Notes: generated by a model from the letters alone, not told the origin. A DNA stretch of 64,000 nucleotides from Mesorhizobium escarrei (GCF_935825525.1 NZ_CAKXZT010000116.1:26679-90678), one strand, 5' to 3'. Numbered from the stretch's first letter, positions 28,271-37,233 are shown. Numbers and translations: made by a program.

Positions 28271-29384
28271 GGTATGGAATTGGGAGCAGGCTGACTGGCC
28301 GCATTTTACCTACGATAAGGAAGAATTGGAACCGCTGGAAAGGGAATTCCTGCTGCGATCGGGTGAGTTCCTGGGTGTCTTTCGGCACGTCGGTTCTGAC
28401 GATCGCGACCAGATACGCATCGATCTTATCAGTGAAGAGGCCTTGAAGACATCCGCGATTGAAGGGAAATACCTCAACCGCGAGAGTCTGCAATCATCCC
28501 TGCGCCAGCAACTTGGGCTGGGCAGCGAGAACAGGCGCATTCCGCCTGCCGAGCGCGGCATCGCGGAAATGATGGCCGACGTGTATTTACATTTTGGCCA
28601 TGTCCTCTCGCATCGCACTCTCTACGCTTGGCACAAGATGGTGATGTCGGGGGAACGGCGTATTGAGACCATTGGCAATTACCGCCAGCATGCCGACGTC
28701 ATGCAGATTGTTTCCAATCGGCTGGATAAGCCCGAAGTGCATTTCGAGGCACCTCCCTCAGCGCGGGTAAAAGCCGAAATGGATGCTTTCGCCGCTTGGT
28801 TCAACGATACCGCGCCTAAAGGTAAGACGCCGCTCCCGGCGTTGACGCGAGCCGGTATCGTGCACCTTTATTTCGAGAGCATCCACCCATTTGAGGATGG
28901 CAACGGCCGCATAGGCCGTGCCCTCTGCGAAAAGGCGCTTGCTCAAAGCCTGGGTGAGCCAAGTCTCATCGCTTTGGCATACACGATCGAACGCCACCGC
29001 AAGGCCTACTACGACAACCTGCAGGCCAGCAATAAGAGCAACGCGGTAACAAATTGGCTGCTCTACTTTGCCAACACGATCCTTGAAGCGCAACGCGTAA
29101 CGCTGGTCCGCGTCGAATTCTCCGTAGCTAAAGCCAAGTTTTACGAACGCTACCGAAACCAGTTCAACGAGCGGCAGGAAAAGGTCATCGCCCGAATGTT
29201 CCGCGAAGGCATCGACGGGTTCAAAGGAGGGCTCAGCGCCGAGAGTTATATCGCCATCACTCAAGCATCGCGCGCCACGGCGACAAGAGATCTGCAAGAC
29301 CTCGTTTCCAAGGGCGCGATGATAAGAACTGGCGAACGGCGACACACGCGTTACGCCCTGAACATTCTGGATGACCGCAGGTAA
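28269..29384 (+). CDS. Fic-family protein (AMP transferase type, class II)
   Basis: 371 residues. The catalytic motif HPFEDGNGRIGR begins at His206. An N-terminal inhibitory motif TSAIEG (61-66; Glu65 would block ATP binding) puts it in the self-inhibited class II group. A DUF4172-like N-terminal part and a C-terminal winged-helix-like region (SYIAITQASRATATRDLQDL) complete the usual architecture. Fic enzymes AMPylate or otherwise modify target proteins; the helix-turn-helix suggests autoregulation through the repeat at its start. No separate antitoxin gene is next to it. Confidence 0.9.
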   Translation: MVWNWEQADWPHFTYDKEELEPLEREFLLRSGEFLGVFRHVGSDDRDQIRIDLISEEALKTSAIEGKYLNRESLQSSLRQQLGLGSENRRIPPAERGIAEMMADVYLHFGHVLSHRTLYAWHKMVMSGERRIETIGNYRQHADVMQIVSNRLDKPEVHFEAPPSARVKAEMDAFAAWFNDTAPKGKTPLPALTRAGIVHLYFESIHPFEDGNGRIGRALCEKALAQSLGEPSLIALAYTIERHRKAYYDNLQASNKSNAVTNWLLYFANTILEAQRVTLVRVEFSVAKAKFYERYRNQFNERQEKVIARMFREGIDGFKGGLSAESYIAITQASRATATRDLQDLVSKGAMIRTGERRHTRYALNILDDRR

Positions 29385-29398
29385 ACCGCAGCACAGGT

Positions 29399-29569
29399 TT
29401 ATTGCCACCTTACTCGCGCAGCGACACGTGCGAAGTTTTGAGCAAAAAGGTCTATGAATTCAGAATCGCGCTGGGCAAAGCCTGAGCGCACCAAGTCCGA
29501 CTTAAACGGGTCCGTCTGCATTTCGCTGAGAATTTCAGGGCAACGGTTGCGGTGCCAGCGCGTTTTCAT
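29399..29569 (-). CDS. Small hypothetical protein
   Basis: A 56-codon frame (MKTRWHRNRCPEILSEMQTD...) starts two bases after the stop of the phosphorylase remnant and overlaps nothing else. No family recognised and no independent ribosome site. It may simply be part of a decayed operon. Confidence 0.25.
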   Translation of the reverse strand: MKTRWHRNRCPEILSEMQTDPFKSDLVRSGFAQRDSEFIDLFAQNFARVAARVRWQ

Positions 29570-29571
29570 CT

Positions 29572-29796
29572 TCAAGTTTCGGCAATCTTCATGGCACTTC
29601 GGGCGACCGAAGCAATAACGGCCAACGCATCGGCGGTGCCGTCGGCTTCGCCTTTCTCAAAATCACCTTCGGTCTGGCCCATCTGGTTTGTTACATGGGC
29701 AAAGCAAATCACGTCCTTGTGACGCGCCGATGCAAAGGAATAGAGGGCCGCTGCTACCGATTCCGGACAATTGCCGAAGTGCAAGCCGCACTTCAA
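29572..29796 (-). pseudogene. Nucleoside phosphorylase C-terminal remnant
   Basis: The minus strand encodes AAALYSFASARHKDVICFAHVTNQMG followed by an Asp/Ala-rich end, recognisable as the C-terminal strand-helix of uridine/purine nucleoside phosphorylase-type proteins. The N-terminal two thirds, including the phosphate and nucleoside pocket, is absent, and the first 15 residues do not fit the family. The protein cannot be active. Confidence 0.5.
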
Positions 29797-29913
29797 CTCG
29801 GTGGCTTAGCCGTGGTCAAAATCATCACCTCGCCGTGCAGTCGCGCCTCATGACCTGGATGGTGGCGGAAAGGCCGGCTCACGAATGATTAGATCGTTCG
29901 AGATCGGGTCCAG

Positions 29914-30339
29914 TCAGTGCCGGGCGTGTTCGCATTGGCTGTGATCGGCCAGCACCTCAATCACCCGGCATTCGCCGACCTTCCCGCGCCGGCAGCCTTC
30001 GACCATGAGTTCCAGTTCGGCCTTCAATGCCGTGAGGCTGCGTATCCGCTGAACGACGTCGGCCAGCCGCGCCTGGGCTATGGTGTCGGCCGTGGCGCAG
30101 GGCTGGCTGGGATTATCCTGCAACGTCAGCAGGGTGCGGATGGCTTCGATGTCGAACCCCAACTCGCGTGAATGGCGAATAAACGCCAGCCGGCGCAAAT
30201 CGCTCGTCTCATAGTGCCGTCGATTGCCCTCGGTGCGGTTCGGCGCGGGCAGCAGGCCGATATGCTCATAGTAGCGGATGGTCGGCACTTTCACGCCGCT
30301 CTGTCGTGCCGCTTCGCCAATCGGGACACTGCGCATCAT
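29914..30339 (-). CDS. MerR-family heavy-metal regulator (CadR/PbrR-like)
   Basis: 141 residues: HTH (PIGEAARQSGVKVPTIRYYEHIGLLP), dimer helix, and C-terminal metal-site cysteines (QPCATAD, EGCRRGKVGECRVIE, HSQCEHARH). The Cys/His-rich tail is typical of Cd/Pb/Zn sensors CadR and PbrR. It is divergent from the metal-exporting ATPase gene and should bind the operator between them, under-twisting that promoter when metal is present. Confidence 0.9.
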   Translation of the reverse strand: MMRSVPIGEAARQSGVKVPTIRYYEHIGLLPAPNRTEGNRRHYETSDLRRLAFIRHSRELGFDIEAIRTLLTLQDNPSQPCATADTIAQARLADVVQRIRSLTALKAELELMVEGCRRGKVGECRVIEVLADHSQCEHARH

Positions 30340-30346
30340 TTTTCGC

Positions 30347-30379
30347 TTGCTCCTCTAGTCGCTAGAGAATGTAGCGTGC
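30347..30379 (+). promoter_or_regulatory. MerR-type operator and promoter of the metal ATPase
   Basis: TTGCTC (-35-like, 30347-30352) and a -10-like TAGCGT begin 19 bases apart, the over-long spacing of MerR-controlled promoters. The spacer holds the dyad CTCTAG-TCG-CTAGAG (30353-30367). Confidence 0.75.
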
Positions 30380-30406
30380 CGCTGGAATGGTTCAAGGAGT
30401 GAGACG

Positions 30407-32665
30407 ATGGCTGCAACCGCCGCACAAACCCGTTATCGCGTTGAAGGCATGGATTGTGCCGGCTGCGCGACGAAAATCGATAGCGCGCTGCGGCGCATGC
30501 ATGGCGTCCAGGATGTGAACGTCTCGGTCACTGCCGGCACCATGACCGTCAGGCACACTGCCGAAAGCGACCTCGCCGCGATCGAAAAGAAGGTGACGGG
30601 CCTCGGCTATTCTGTGGCTCAGCTCACGAGCGAAGCCGGACAGAATGCCAAACCGGCCGGGCACGGCACCAAAGGCGGCCATGACCACGCTGGCCACGAC
30701 CACGCTGGCCACGACCATGCTGGCCGCGACCATGCCGGCACAGCCAAAGATGACCACGACGACGTGGAGGGCTTGCATGGCCACGACCACACGCCGGCCA
30801 CGGGGCCCTGGTGGAACAGCGCCAAAGGCCGGCTGAGCATCGCCAGCGGCGCCGCATTGGCCGCAGCTTTTGCGATTCACTATATCTGGCCGGCCACCGG
30901 CGTCTGGCTTTTCATTGCCGCCATGCTGATCGGACTGGTGCCGATTGCACGGCGAGCTGTGATGGCCACGCTCGCCGGCATTCCCCTCACCATCGAAATG
31001 CTGATGACCATCGCGGCGATCGGCGCCGTCATCATCGGTGCCGGCGAGGAAGCCGCCACCGTGGTCTTCCTGTTCCTCGTCGGCGAGTTGCTGGAAGGCG
31101 TGGCCGCCGGCAAGGCGCGCTCCAGCATCGAGGCGCTGACCACGCTGGTGCCCAAGACGGCATTCCTGGAGGAGAATGGCGCCACGCGCGAAGTTCCGGC
31201 CGAAGCCCTTGGGGTTGGCGCCGTCATTCTGGTGCGGCCGGGCGATCGCATTCCAGCCGACGGCAAGATCATCGAGGGCGAAAGCGCCATCGATGAATCG
31301 CCGGTGTCGGGGGAAAGCGTGCCGGTGCGCAAGGGCGTCGACGCGGACGTGTTCGCCGGCACCATCAATGGCGACGGCGTGTTGCGCATCACCGTCACGG
31401 CTGCGGCGTCCGACAACACCATCGCCCGCATCGTCAAGCTGGTCGAGGAGGCCCAGGAAAGCAAGGCGCCGACGGAACGCTTCATCGACCGTTTCTCACG
31501 CTGGTATACGCCCGCCGTCGTCGCAGTGGGGGCTCTGGTGGCCGTCGTCCCGCCGCTGGCCTTCGGCGACGACTGGAACGAATGGATCTACAAAGGCCTG
31601 GCGCTGCTGCTCATCGGCTGCCCCTGCGCCCTCGTCATATCGGTGCCGGCGGCAATCGCCGCCTCGCTCTCGGCCGGCGCCAGGCGTGGTCTTTTAATGA
31701 AAGGCGGCGCGGTGCTGGAAGGCTTGGGCAAGATCACCGCCGTGGCTTGGGACAAGACCGGGACGCTGACTGAAGGCAAGCCCGTGGTGACGGATGTCGT
31801 GGCCATCGGGATCAGCGAAGAGGTGCTGTCGCTGGCCGCTGCACTCGAAACCGGATCGAGCCATCCGCTGGCCCTGGCTATCCTGCGAAAGGCCAAGGCC
31901 GATCGCGTGCCGGTGCCGCCAGCGGTGGAGGCCAAGGCGCTCGGCGGCAAGGGCGTCGTCGGTCGCATTGGCGGTAAGAACGTCTTCCTGGGCTCGCCGA
32001 TCGCTGGAGGCGAGAAGGTCGCGCTGCCGACCGAGCAGGCGGCCCGCATCGCCGAACTCAACGACCAGGGCAAGTCGGTGTCGGTGCTGCTGATCAATGA
32101 TGTGCTGGCCGGTTTCATCGCCATGCGCGACGAGCCTCGGCCGGACGCGCAGGCCGGCCTCAAGGCGCTGACCGATGTTGGCATCAGGACTGTCATGCTG
32201 ACTGGCGACAACCAGCGCACGGCGGCGGCAATCGGCAAGCAACTCGGTATCGAGGTGCGCTCGGAACTGCTGCCCGAAGACAAGCAGCGCATTGTCGGCG
32301 AGTTGAAAGGGCAGGGGCTGACGGTCGCTAAGGTCGGCGACGGCATCAACGATGCGCCGGCGCTCGCCGCGGCCGACATCGGCATAGCCATGGGCGGCGG
32401 CACCGATGTCGCTCTGGAGACGGCAGATGCGGCGGTGCTGCATGGCCGCGTCGGCGATGTCGCGGCGATGATAAAACTGTCTCAGGCGACCATGGCCAAC
32501 ATCAAGCAGAACATCACCATGGCGTTGGGGCTGAAGGCGGTGTTCCTGGTGACGACCGTAGTCGGCATCACCGGCCTGTGGCCCGCCATTCTCGCCGACA
32601 CAGGCGCGACGGTGCTGGTGACAGCCAACGCCATGCGGCTGTTGCGCTGGAAAGGTGGGGTGTAG
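30407..32665 (+). CDS. Heavy-metal P1B-type ATPase (Zn/Cd/Pb exporter)
   Basis: 752 residues. N-terminal HMA domain with GMDCAGCATK (about 12-21), then a His/Asp-rich linker with repeated GHDHA units (about 82-130). The membrane core contains the CPC metal site near 404-406, the phosphorylated Asp in DKTGT (449), SHPLA, and the hinge GDGIND near 644. The CPC plus CxxC and His-rich linker point to Zn2+/Cd2+/Pb2+ efflux (ZntA/CadA type) rather than copper. AAGGAG precedes the ATG. Control by the divergent MerR-type gene is expected. Confidence 0.92.
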   Translation: MAATAAQTRYRVEGMDCAGCATKIDSALRRMHGVQDVNVSVTAGTMTVRHTAESDLAAIEKKVTGLGYSVAQLTSEAGQNAKPAGHGTKGGHDHAGHDHAGHDHAGRDHAGTAKDDHDDVEGLHGHDHTPATGPWWNSAKGRLSIASGAALAAAFAIHYIWPATGVWLFIAAMLIGLVPIARRAVMATLAGIPLTIEMLMTIAAIGAVIIGAGEEAATVVFLFLVGELLEGVAAGKARSSIEALTTLVPKTAFLEENGATREVPAEALGVGAVILVRPGDRIPADGKIIEGESAIDESPVSGESVPVRKGVDADVFAGTINGDGVLRITVTAAASDNTIARIVKLVEEAQESKAPTERFIDRFSRWYTPAVVAVGALVAVVPPLAFGDDWNEWIYKGLALLLIGCPCALVISVPAAIAASLSAGARRGLLMKGGAVLEGLGKITAVAWDKTGTLTEGKPVVTDVVAIGISEEVLSLAAALETGSSHPLALAILRKAKADRVPVPPAVEAKALGGKGVVGRIGGKNVFLGSPIAGGEKVALPTEQAARIAELNDQGKSVSVLLINDVLAGFIAMRDEPRPDAQAGLKALTDVGIRTVMLTGDNQRTAAAIGKQLGIEVRSELLPEDKQRIVGELKGQGLTVAKVGDGINDAPALAAADIGIAMGGGTDVALETADAAVLHGRVGDVAAMIKLSQATMANIKQNITMALGLKAVFLVTTVVGITGLWPAILADTGATVLVTANAMRLLRWKGGV

Positions 32666-32880
32666 ATTGCCGCCTTCTATGTCTTTTGGGACGGCTCGAT
32701 GAGCAACAATCATTCGCATCGAGCCGGCGCTTATTATTGGCTCGCGCCGTTGATCGGGGCATTTCTGGCGATTGCCCTTTTGGGTGAGCCGCTGACTGTC
32801 CGGCTGCTGCTAGCCGGCGTGCTGATGGGGGTAGGTCTCTTGCTGCATCTCGCAGCGAGCCGTGCCGGCGCTTCATGGCC
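32666..32880 (+). pseudogene. DMT/EamA-type transporter C-terminal fragment
   Basis: The frame opens right after the ATPase stop: AAFYVFWDGSM, then GAYYWLAPLIGAFLAIALLG, then two hydrophobic helices. This is the end of a 10-helix drug/metabolite transporter; the first eight helices are missing and the reading frame then runs into a transposase relic. Confidence 0.45.
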
Positions 32881-33160
32881 ATCCCCGACTTCCGCCGCTC
32901 GCGCGACGTCGCGGCCTTCGGGCTGACTTCGCGGCGCTGGATGTCGGGCACTTCGATTGACGTTCAAGGCCGGATATCGAAGGCCGGTGAGGTGGACGAG
33001 CGGCGCGCGCTCTACGATGCGACGTCCGGTTTGATGACGCGCTTCAAAGGCAACGATATGGTCAAGAGGTGAGGCCGGGAGATCGCAAAACGCTTCGCGG
33101 TGGCGCGCAAGCTGGCCGGTGATCATGCACGCGATGCGGAGCGACGCGGGCAATCCGCTT
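32881..33160 (+). mobile_element. IS110-family transposase C-terminal remnant
   Basis: Plus-strand translation gives DFRRSRDVAAFGLTSRRWMS, GRISKAGEVDERRALYDATS and, after an in-frame stop, IAKRFAVARKLAGDHARDAE. These are the C-terminal transposase_20 landmarks of IS110/IS116 elements. The N-terminal DEDD half is absent. Confidence 0.65.
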
Positions 33161-33450
33161 TGGCCGCTACGTCTTTCCCTTTGAAGCCAATAGTTGGCTC
33201 TTCCCCGCAGACAGCGAAAGCGGACATCTGGCCGAGCAGAAGGAAGATCGGGACGTTCTAAGCAAGTGGCGCAATGACCTGCGGCAGACATTCAGGACGC
33301 TGGCGACGCCTGCTGGCGTGTCGGAGTTCGACGCGCGCCTGCTGATGAACCACGCCATCCCGGGCGTGAACGCCGGATACATTTCGCGGCACAAGCTGCT
33401 AGAGGACCACCTACGCGCCCAACAGCAAGCGATAAGCACAACAATGTTTG
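33160..33450 (+). mobile_element. Tyrosine integrase C-terminal remnant
   Basis: In one frame: KWRNDLRQTFRTLATPAGVS, then EFDARLLMNHAIPGVNAGYI, then KLLEDHLRAQQQAIS. The Arg of the R-x-x-R-like segment and the MNHAIPGVNAGYI catalytic-Tyr region identify the end of a phage-type tyrosine recombinase. Everything upstream, including the first catalytic Arg, is lost at the IS110 junction. The frame continues without stop to 33944, antiparallel to a likely real gene, and that part is not integrase-like. Confidence 0.6.
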
Positions 33451-33713
33451 GCTCGCTCTGGGCGACCTCATTGCCAAGGATGATACAGTCCGCTCGTGGC
33501 TCGGCCCGTGCGCAACGCGACGAGCAATTCAGGCCGCTAAGCGAAACGATGGCGAAACTCTGGGCGACGAGTATAGGAGCGCTGTCTTGGTTCGCAGCGC
33601 GGATCCGTCGCCTCCAGGCACATTGGGGATTACCGGCGGCTACCCACATGCCCAGGGCCAAAGCCCCGGCAACCGCCATTGGCACTCCTAGGATCAGCTC
33701 TGCCGTTTCAATA

Positions 33714-34055
33714 TTAGGACAAACCGGCAACAGCGTTGTGCCAAACCTCCAAGGCACCGCGCGGAAGCAACGCCTCGACCGGCGCAATATCAAAGGCGAC
33801 GCCGCGACCGACCGTCTGGAAGTCGGATGCCTGCATTCCGCACCACAGCAACGCCAAGTCGCGGTCCGCCGTGCAAAGTTGCACGATCTCGCCGGGAAAC
33901 AGCGCAAAAAGGTGGATGAGAATCTCGAGCGACCGAAGATCTGATAGGGCGTTGTATGCGTCCTCGCCTGAGTAGCCGGGTTGCAAGTTCAACAGAGTGA
34001 AAGTAGGGCTGCACCCGTTCGGCACCGCAATCGAGTTTGCAATTGCGAGAACGAG
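33714..34055 (-). pseudogene. Downstream in-frame part of the interrupted unknown gene
   Basis: Immediately after the TAA at 34056-34058 the same frame continues for 113 codons (LVLAIANSIAVPNGCSPTFT, NALSDLRSLEILIHLFALFP, CTADRDLALLWCGMQASDFQ) to a TAG/TAA region at 33714. The absence of a frame change and the coding-like content suggest that one gene of about 370 residues was cut by a nonsense codon. A GTG at 34025 could start a separate protein instead. Confidence 0.45.
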
Positions 34056-34829
34056 TTAAGATTTGCGTGACACATCGAACCGGTCTGCTGCCTCGATGAC
34101 GCTCGCGATACGGGCCGCAACGTCTTTGCGACTAGTCGGCGCACAGAGTGTTGGCGCAAGCTCAAGTAACATGGCATTTTTTCGGCTGAAGCTGGCGCGG
34201 GTGTTTTCGATCAGGCCTAGCACACCTTCCAGACTCTTAGCTCCCACGACGATTTCGGCCTTGGGCAAAGCGCGTCTCAGCTTATTGACCGCCTCGTCGA
34301 TCTGCGCCTTCGTCTCATGGGGATCGGGCATTCGACGGCTGTTGCCTTCGAGAGCGCAGAGCATCGGATTAATGCGGATGGGGCTGTCTTCGAACAGGTC
34401 GAGGAAATCGGGTTCGCGGCCCTTCTTCACGCCACTTTCAAACCGGCTCACGATCTCAGTCACGACATTACGGTCGACCAGAATTATGGAGTCGGCCTTG
34501 ATCGTTGCCAGTGCCGAAGGCAGCCATCCGCCTTTCACAAGCCCGATCGCTCGCGAGGTGAAACGGCTCTCAAGAGTGGTGCTGACGTGGACCACCGTGC
34601 CCGGATCGACACCGTTGAAATCAGTATGAAGGATCTCCCCGTTGTACATATCGAGCTGGATCGTGATAGGCAGATTGGAGGACGCAGCTGCAAGTTCCGC
34701 ATAGCTCCGCGGCTGAATATCGACGCCAGCGAAGCTGATCGTCCTGCCGGGACCGCCATTGGGTCCTTCGCTCTCTTTGAACAGGAACGTTCCGCCGGCA
34801 CGAGGAGCTGTTTCGACGTCCGAAGTCAT
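34056..34829 (-). CDS. Unrecognised 257-residue protein, probably truncated by a stop codon
   Basis: Soluble protein with no membrane segment. It starts MTSDVETAPRAGGTFLFKES. A stretch SIILVDRNVVTEIVSRFESG resembles the first strand and metal Asp of PIN-like nucleases, and the part after its stop (CTADRDLAL) resembles the last PIN strand. I note this only as a possibility. It lies between integrase/transposase relics and the AbiE-like pair, divergent from the latter. Confidence 0.55.
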   Translation of the reverse strand: MTSDVETAPRAGGTFLFKESEGPNGGPGRTISFAGVDIQPRSYAELAAASSNLPITIQLDMYNGEILHTDFNGVDPGTVVHVSTTLESRFTSRAIGLVKGGWLPSALATIKADSIILVDRNVVTEIVSRFESGVKKGREPDFLDLFEDSPIRINPMLCALEGNSRRMPDPHETKAQIDEAVNKLRRALPKAEIVVGAKSLEGVLGLIENTRASFSRKNAMLLELAPTLCAPTSRKDVAARIASVIEAADRFDVSRKS

Positions 34830-35172
34830 GAATATTCAGTTCCGGGTGTTATTGAAAGCTCCGCGCCTCGTCATGATCGCATCGATGCAGGAAAAAAAGC
34901 GCAATTTGGAACAAGGTATCCGGGAATCGGCGGCATCTCCACAGCCGTGCCTGACGGCTGATCGAAGGGGACCGCGGCCGATGGCGTCTATTTTCAGCCC
35001 GGAGTTAGTTTGATCTGCTTGCCAGTGTACTGGCGCCACAGTCCGAGCCGCTTGATCCGGTAGCCGAGGATTCGACGGACCGAGCGAGATCGGCAGCATC
35101 CGTGACATGTTTGGGTCGCTAAAACGCCAATGACCATTCGAGCCAAAGTCGATATTCACGGCACAGCAAATA

Positions 35173-35201
35173 TTGACTTTTTGGCGAATATTCGGTAAAA
35201 C
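35173..35201 (+). promoter_or_regulatory. Sigma-70-like promoter with internal palindrome upstream of the AbiE-like pair
   Basis: TTGACT (35173-35178) and TAAAAC (35196-35201) are 17 bases apart. The spacer contains the palindrome CGAATATTCG (35185-35194). Further AATATT-like copies lie just upstream. The winged-helix protein encoded next could bind here. Confidence 0.45.
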
Positions 35202-35233
35202 CACGATATCCACTGCGCAGCGAATGTGTGAGA

Positions 35234-36340
35234 ATGCAGACTTTTGAGCATGAGGCCTTCGAAGAGGAAGCAATGGAGAGGCTAGTTGACGCCCTCCGCG
35301 CGCTGCCCCATGTCGATGCCCGCCAGACGGCCGCGCACCTGGCGACGACAGGGCCGGACAGGGGAATTGATGCCGAAGTCGAGTTCAGCGCCGGCGACAA
35401 AAACTATCGCCTGATCGTCCAGGTCAAGAAGTCGGTCTTCCCACGGGATGCCCAGCAACTGCTGTGGCAGATCAGTCGATATCGGAATGTGGCGGGGCAG
35501 GGGAGCAGCGAACGTCACATCGTGCCTTTGCTTGTCGCCGAATCGATTTCGCCTGGCGCCAAGGATCTCCTGAAGGAGGAGAATTGCGGGTTCTATGAGC
35601 TTGGTGGAAGTCTCTTCCTCCCAGCGCGCGGCGCTTACATCTACATCGAAAAGCCGCCTTCCAAGACGGTGCAGAAGACAGTCGGCAGCCTGTTCAAGGG
35701 CAAGCGCTCTCAGGTGCTTCACGCACTCCTGATCCGCCATTTGGACTGGTTCAGTGTCAAGGACCTTGCCAAACTTGCACGAGTCTCACCCGCGACCGCC
35801 TCGGAAACCCTGGTGGAATTGGAGCGCTTTGAGTGGGTGGGCGTGAAAGGCCAGGGTCCCTCAAAGGAGCGGCGTCTCGATGAGCCGGCCGCTCTGTTGA
35901 ACGAGTGGCAAAAGCAGGTGTTGGCCGCGCCGCGCCGGCCAGCCGATCGGCGCTTTTACGTTCCGTCGAGCGACAATGACGCCATTGCCCGTCACCTCGC
36001 CGAAATCTCGGAAATGCTCGTCATCGACTATGCCATCACTGAGCAAAGTGCGGCTCAGTTTTACGCTCCGTTTCTGACCACCGTCTCGCGTCTGACGTGT
36101 CGCCTCGCCTCCGGCCACGGGCTCGATGAGTTGTATGCGGAGCTTGACGCCCGGCCCGTCAATGAAGGCGCCAATCTCATTGTTATCGAGACCAGTTCGC
36201 GGGGCGAGTTTCTGTTCCGAGAACAAGTCGACGGCCTTTGGCTCGCCAGCCCCATTCAGGTCTATCTCGACCTGCTGCGCAGTGGCGGACGAGGCAAGGA
36301 GATGGCGGAGCATCTGCGCCAGGAAAGGATCGGTTTCTGA
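35234..36340 (+). CDS. Winged-helix protein with nuclease-like N-terminal domain (AbiEi-like candidate antitoxin)
   Basis: 368 residues from ATG 35234 (GTG 35228 also possible). The first ~110 residues look like a PD-(D/E)xK-type fold: GPDRGIDAEVEF followed by a strand RLIVQVKKSV (Q-x-K in place of E-x-K). The middle has a helix-turn-helix (FSVKDLAKLARVSPATASET). The C-terminal third resembles the AbiEi_4-type region. The stop overlaps the start of the nucleotidyltransferase gene by one base (TGATG). Paired with that gene it resembles type IV AbiE units, where this partner represses transcription and counters the toxin; the nuclease-like part is unusual. Confidence 0.6.
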   Translation: MQTFEHEAFEEEAMERLVDALRALPHVDARQTAAHLATTGPDRGIDAEVEFSAGDKNYRLIVQVKKSVFPRDAQQLLWQISRYRNVAGQGSSERHIVPLLVAESISPGAKDLLKEENCGFYELGGSLFLPARGAYIYIEKPPSKTVQKTVGSLFKGKRSQVLHALLIRHLDWFSVKDLAKLARVSPATASETLVELERFEWVGVKGQGPSKERRLDEPAALLNEWQKQVLAAPRRPADRRFYVPSSDNDAIARHLAEISEMLVIDYAITEQSAAQFYAPFLTTVSRLTCRLASGHGLDELYAELDARPVNEGANLIVIETSSRGEFLFREQVDGLWLASPIQVYLDLLRSGGRGKEMAEHLRQERIGF

Positions 36341-37233
36341 TGAGCAAACCGGACCAAGCAAGTGGCTACAAAAGCGAAGTGACGGAGAACTGCGAACGCG
36401 TCCTCGTGACGCTTCTTCGTGGCCTGGGGCCGTGGAAGGACTCGGTCTATCTCGTCGGCGGGCTCACACCGCGCTATCTTGTAAAGGCCAAGCCACCCGA
36501 AGTTCCGGCCCATGCCGGCACCGGCGACGTCGATATCGTCGTCGAGCTGCAGATGCTTGCCGACACCGGCGCCTATCATTCGCTTGAGGAGAACTTCAAA
36601 AAACTGAAGTTTGAGCGTGGTGAAAACGCCCAGGGCGAAAAAGTGTCCTGGCGCTGGCAAGCCAACACGGAAACCGGTGCCACGATCATCCTCGAGTTGC
36701 TGGCCGATGATCCCGCCCTGAAAGGCGGCAAGGTTCAGCCGCTCCCCACCGAGGGCAATATTTCCGCGCTCAACATTCCGCATTCCTCGATGGTCTTCGA
36801 TCATTATGAGGCCAAGGTCATCAGTGCCGAGTTGTTGGGCGAGAATGGCGTTGCGACAGAGACCATTCGTCATGCCGATATCGTCAGCTTCACCTGCCTG
36901 AAGTCCTACGCACTCGATCAGCGGCACGAGCGCAAGGATGCGCACGATTTGGTCTACTGTCTTGAACATTTTGACGGCGGGCTGGAAGGCGCTGTGAAGG
37001 CGTTCAGAGCTGCGCTCGGAGGAAGGCACAAAGAGGCTGTGGCGACTGCCCTCCAAATCCTTGAGAAGCGTTTCACCGACGATGGCAAAACAGAAGGCTA
37101 TACGAAAGATGGACCGGTCGCTGTCGCGAAATTTGAACTCGGCGAAGATGCGGAGACGAGGGAGGAACGGATCCTACGGCAGCGGCGTGCTGCGGATCTC
37201 GTCATGCGCCTGCTGAAGGAAATCAAGAGCTGA
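36340..37233 (+). CDS. Nucleotidyltransferase-like protein (AbiEii-like candidate toxin)
   Basis: 297 residues. The signature VYLVGGLTPRYLVKA followed by GTGDVDIVVEL is the GG-x(n)-D-x-D core of polymerase-beta-type nucleotidyltransferases, as in AbiEii/MenA toxins. A third acidic strand (GATIILELLADD) follows. The later RHADIVSFTCLKSYALDQRH and KDAHDLVYCLEHFD match the helical C-terminal part of this group. Translation is coupled to the upstream winged-helix gene. By analogy it could transfer nucleotides to tRNA or protein and stop growth on phage attack or plasmid loss. Confidence 0.65.
   Translation: MSKPDQASGYKSEVTENCERVLVTLLRGLGPWKDSVYLVGGLTPRYLVKAKPPEVPAHAGTGDVDIVVELQMLADTGAYHSLEENFKKLKFERGENAQGEKVSWRWQANTETGATIILELLADDPALKGGKVQPLPTEGNISALNIPHSSMVFDHYEAKVISAELLGENGVATETIRHADIVSFTCLKSYALDQRHERKDAHDLVYCLEHFDGGLEGAVKAFRAALGGRHKEAVATALQILEKRFTDDGKTEGYTKDGPVAVAKFELGEDAETREERILRQRRAADLVMRLLKEIKS

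Noticed and set aside
30660..30790. Short regular DNA repeats suggesting a CRISPR-like or tandem array
   Set aside because: They encode the GHDHA units of the metal ATPase linker in frame; repeats are adjacent, without spacers.
33451..33944. Plus-strand continuation of the integrase frame as a real C-terminus
   Set aside because: It extends past the natural integrase end and runs antiparallel to the interrupted minus-strand gene, with atypical composition.
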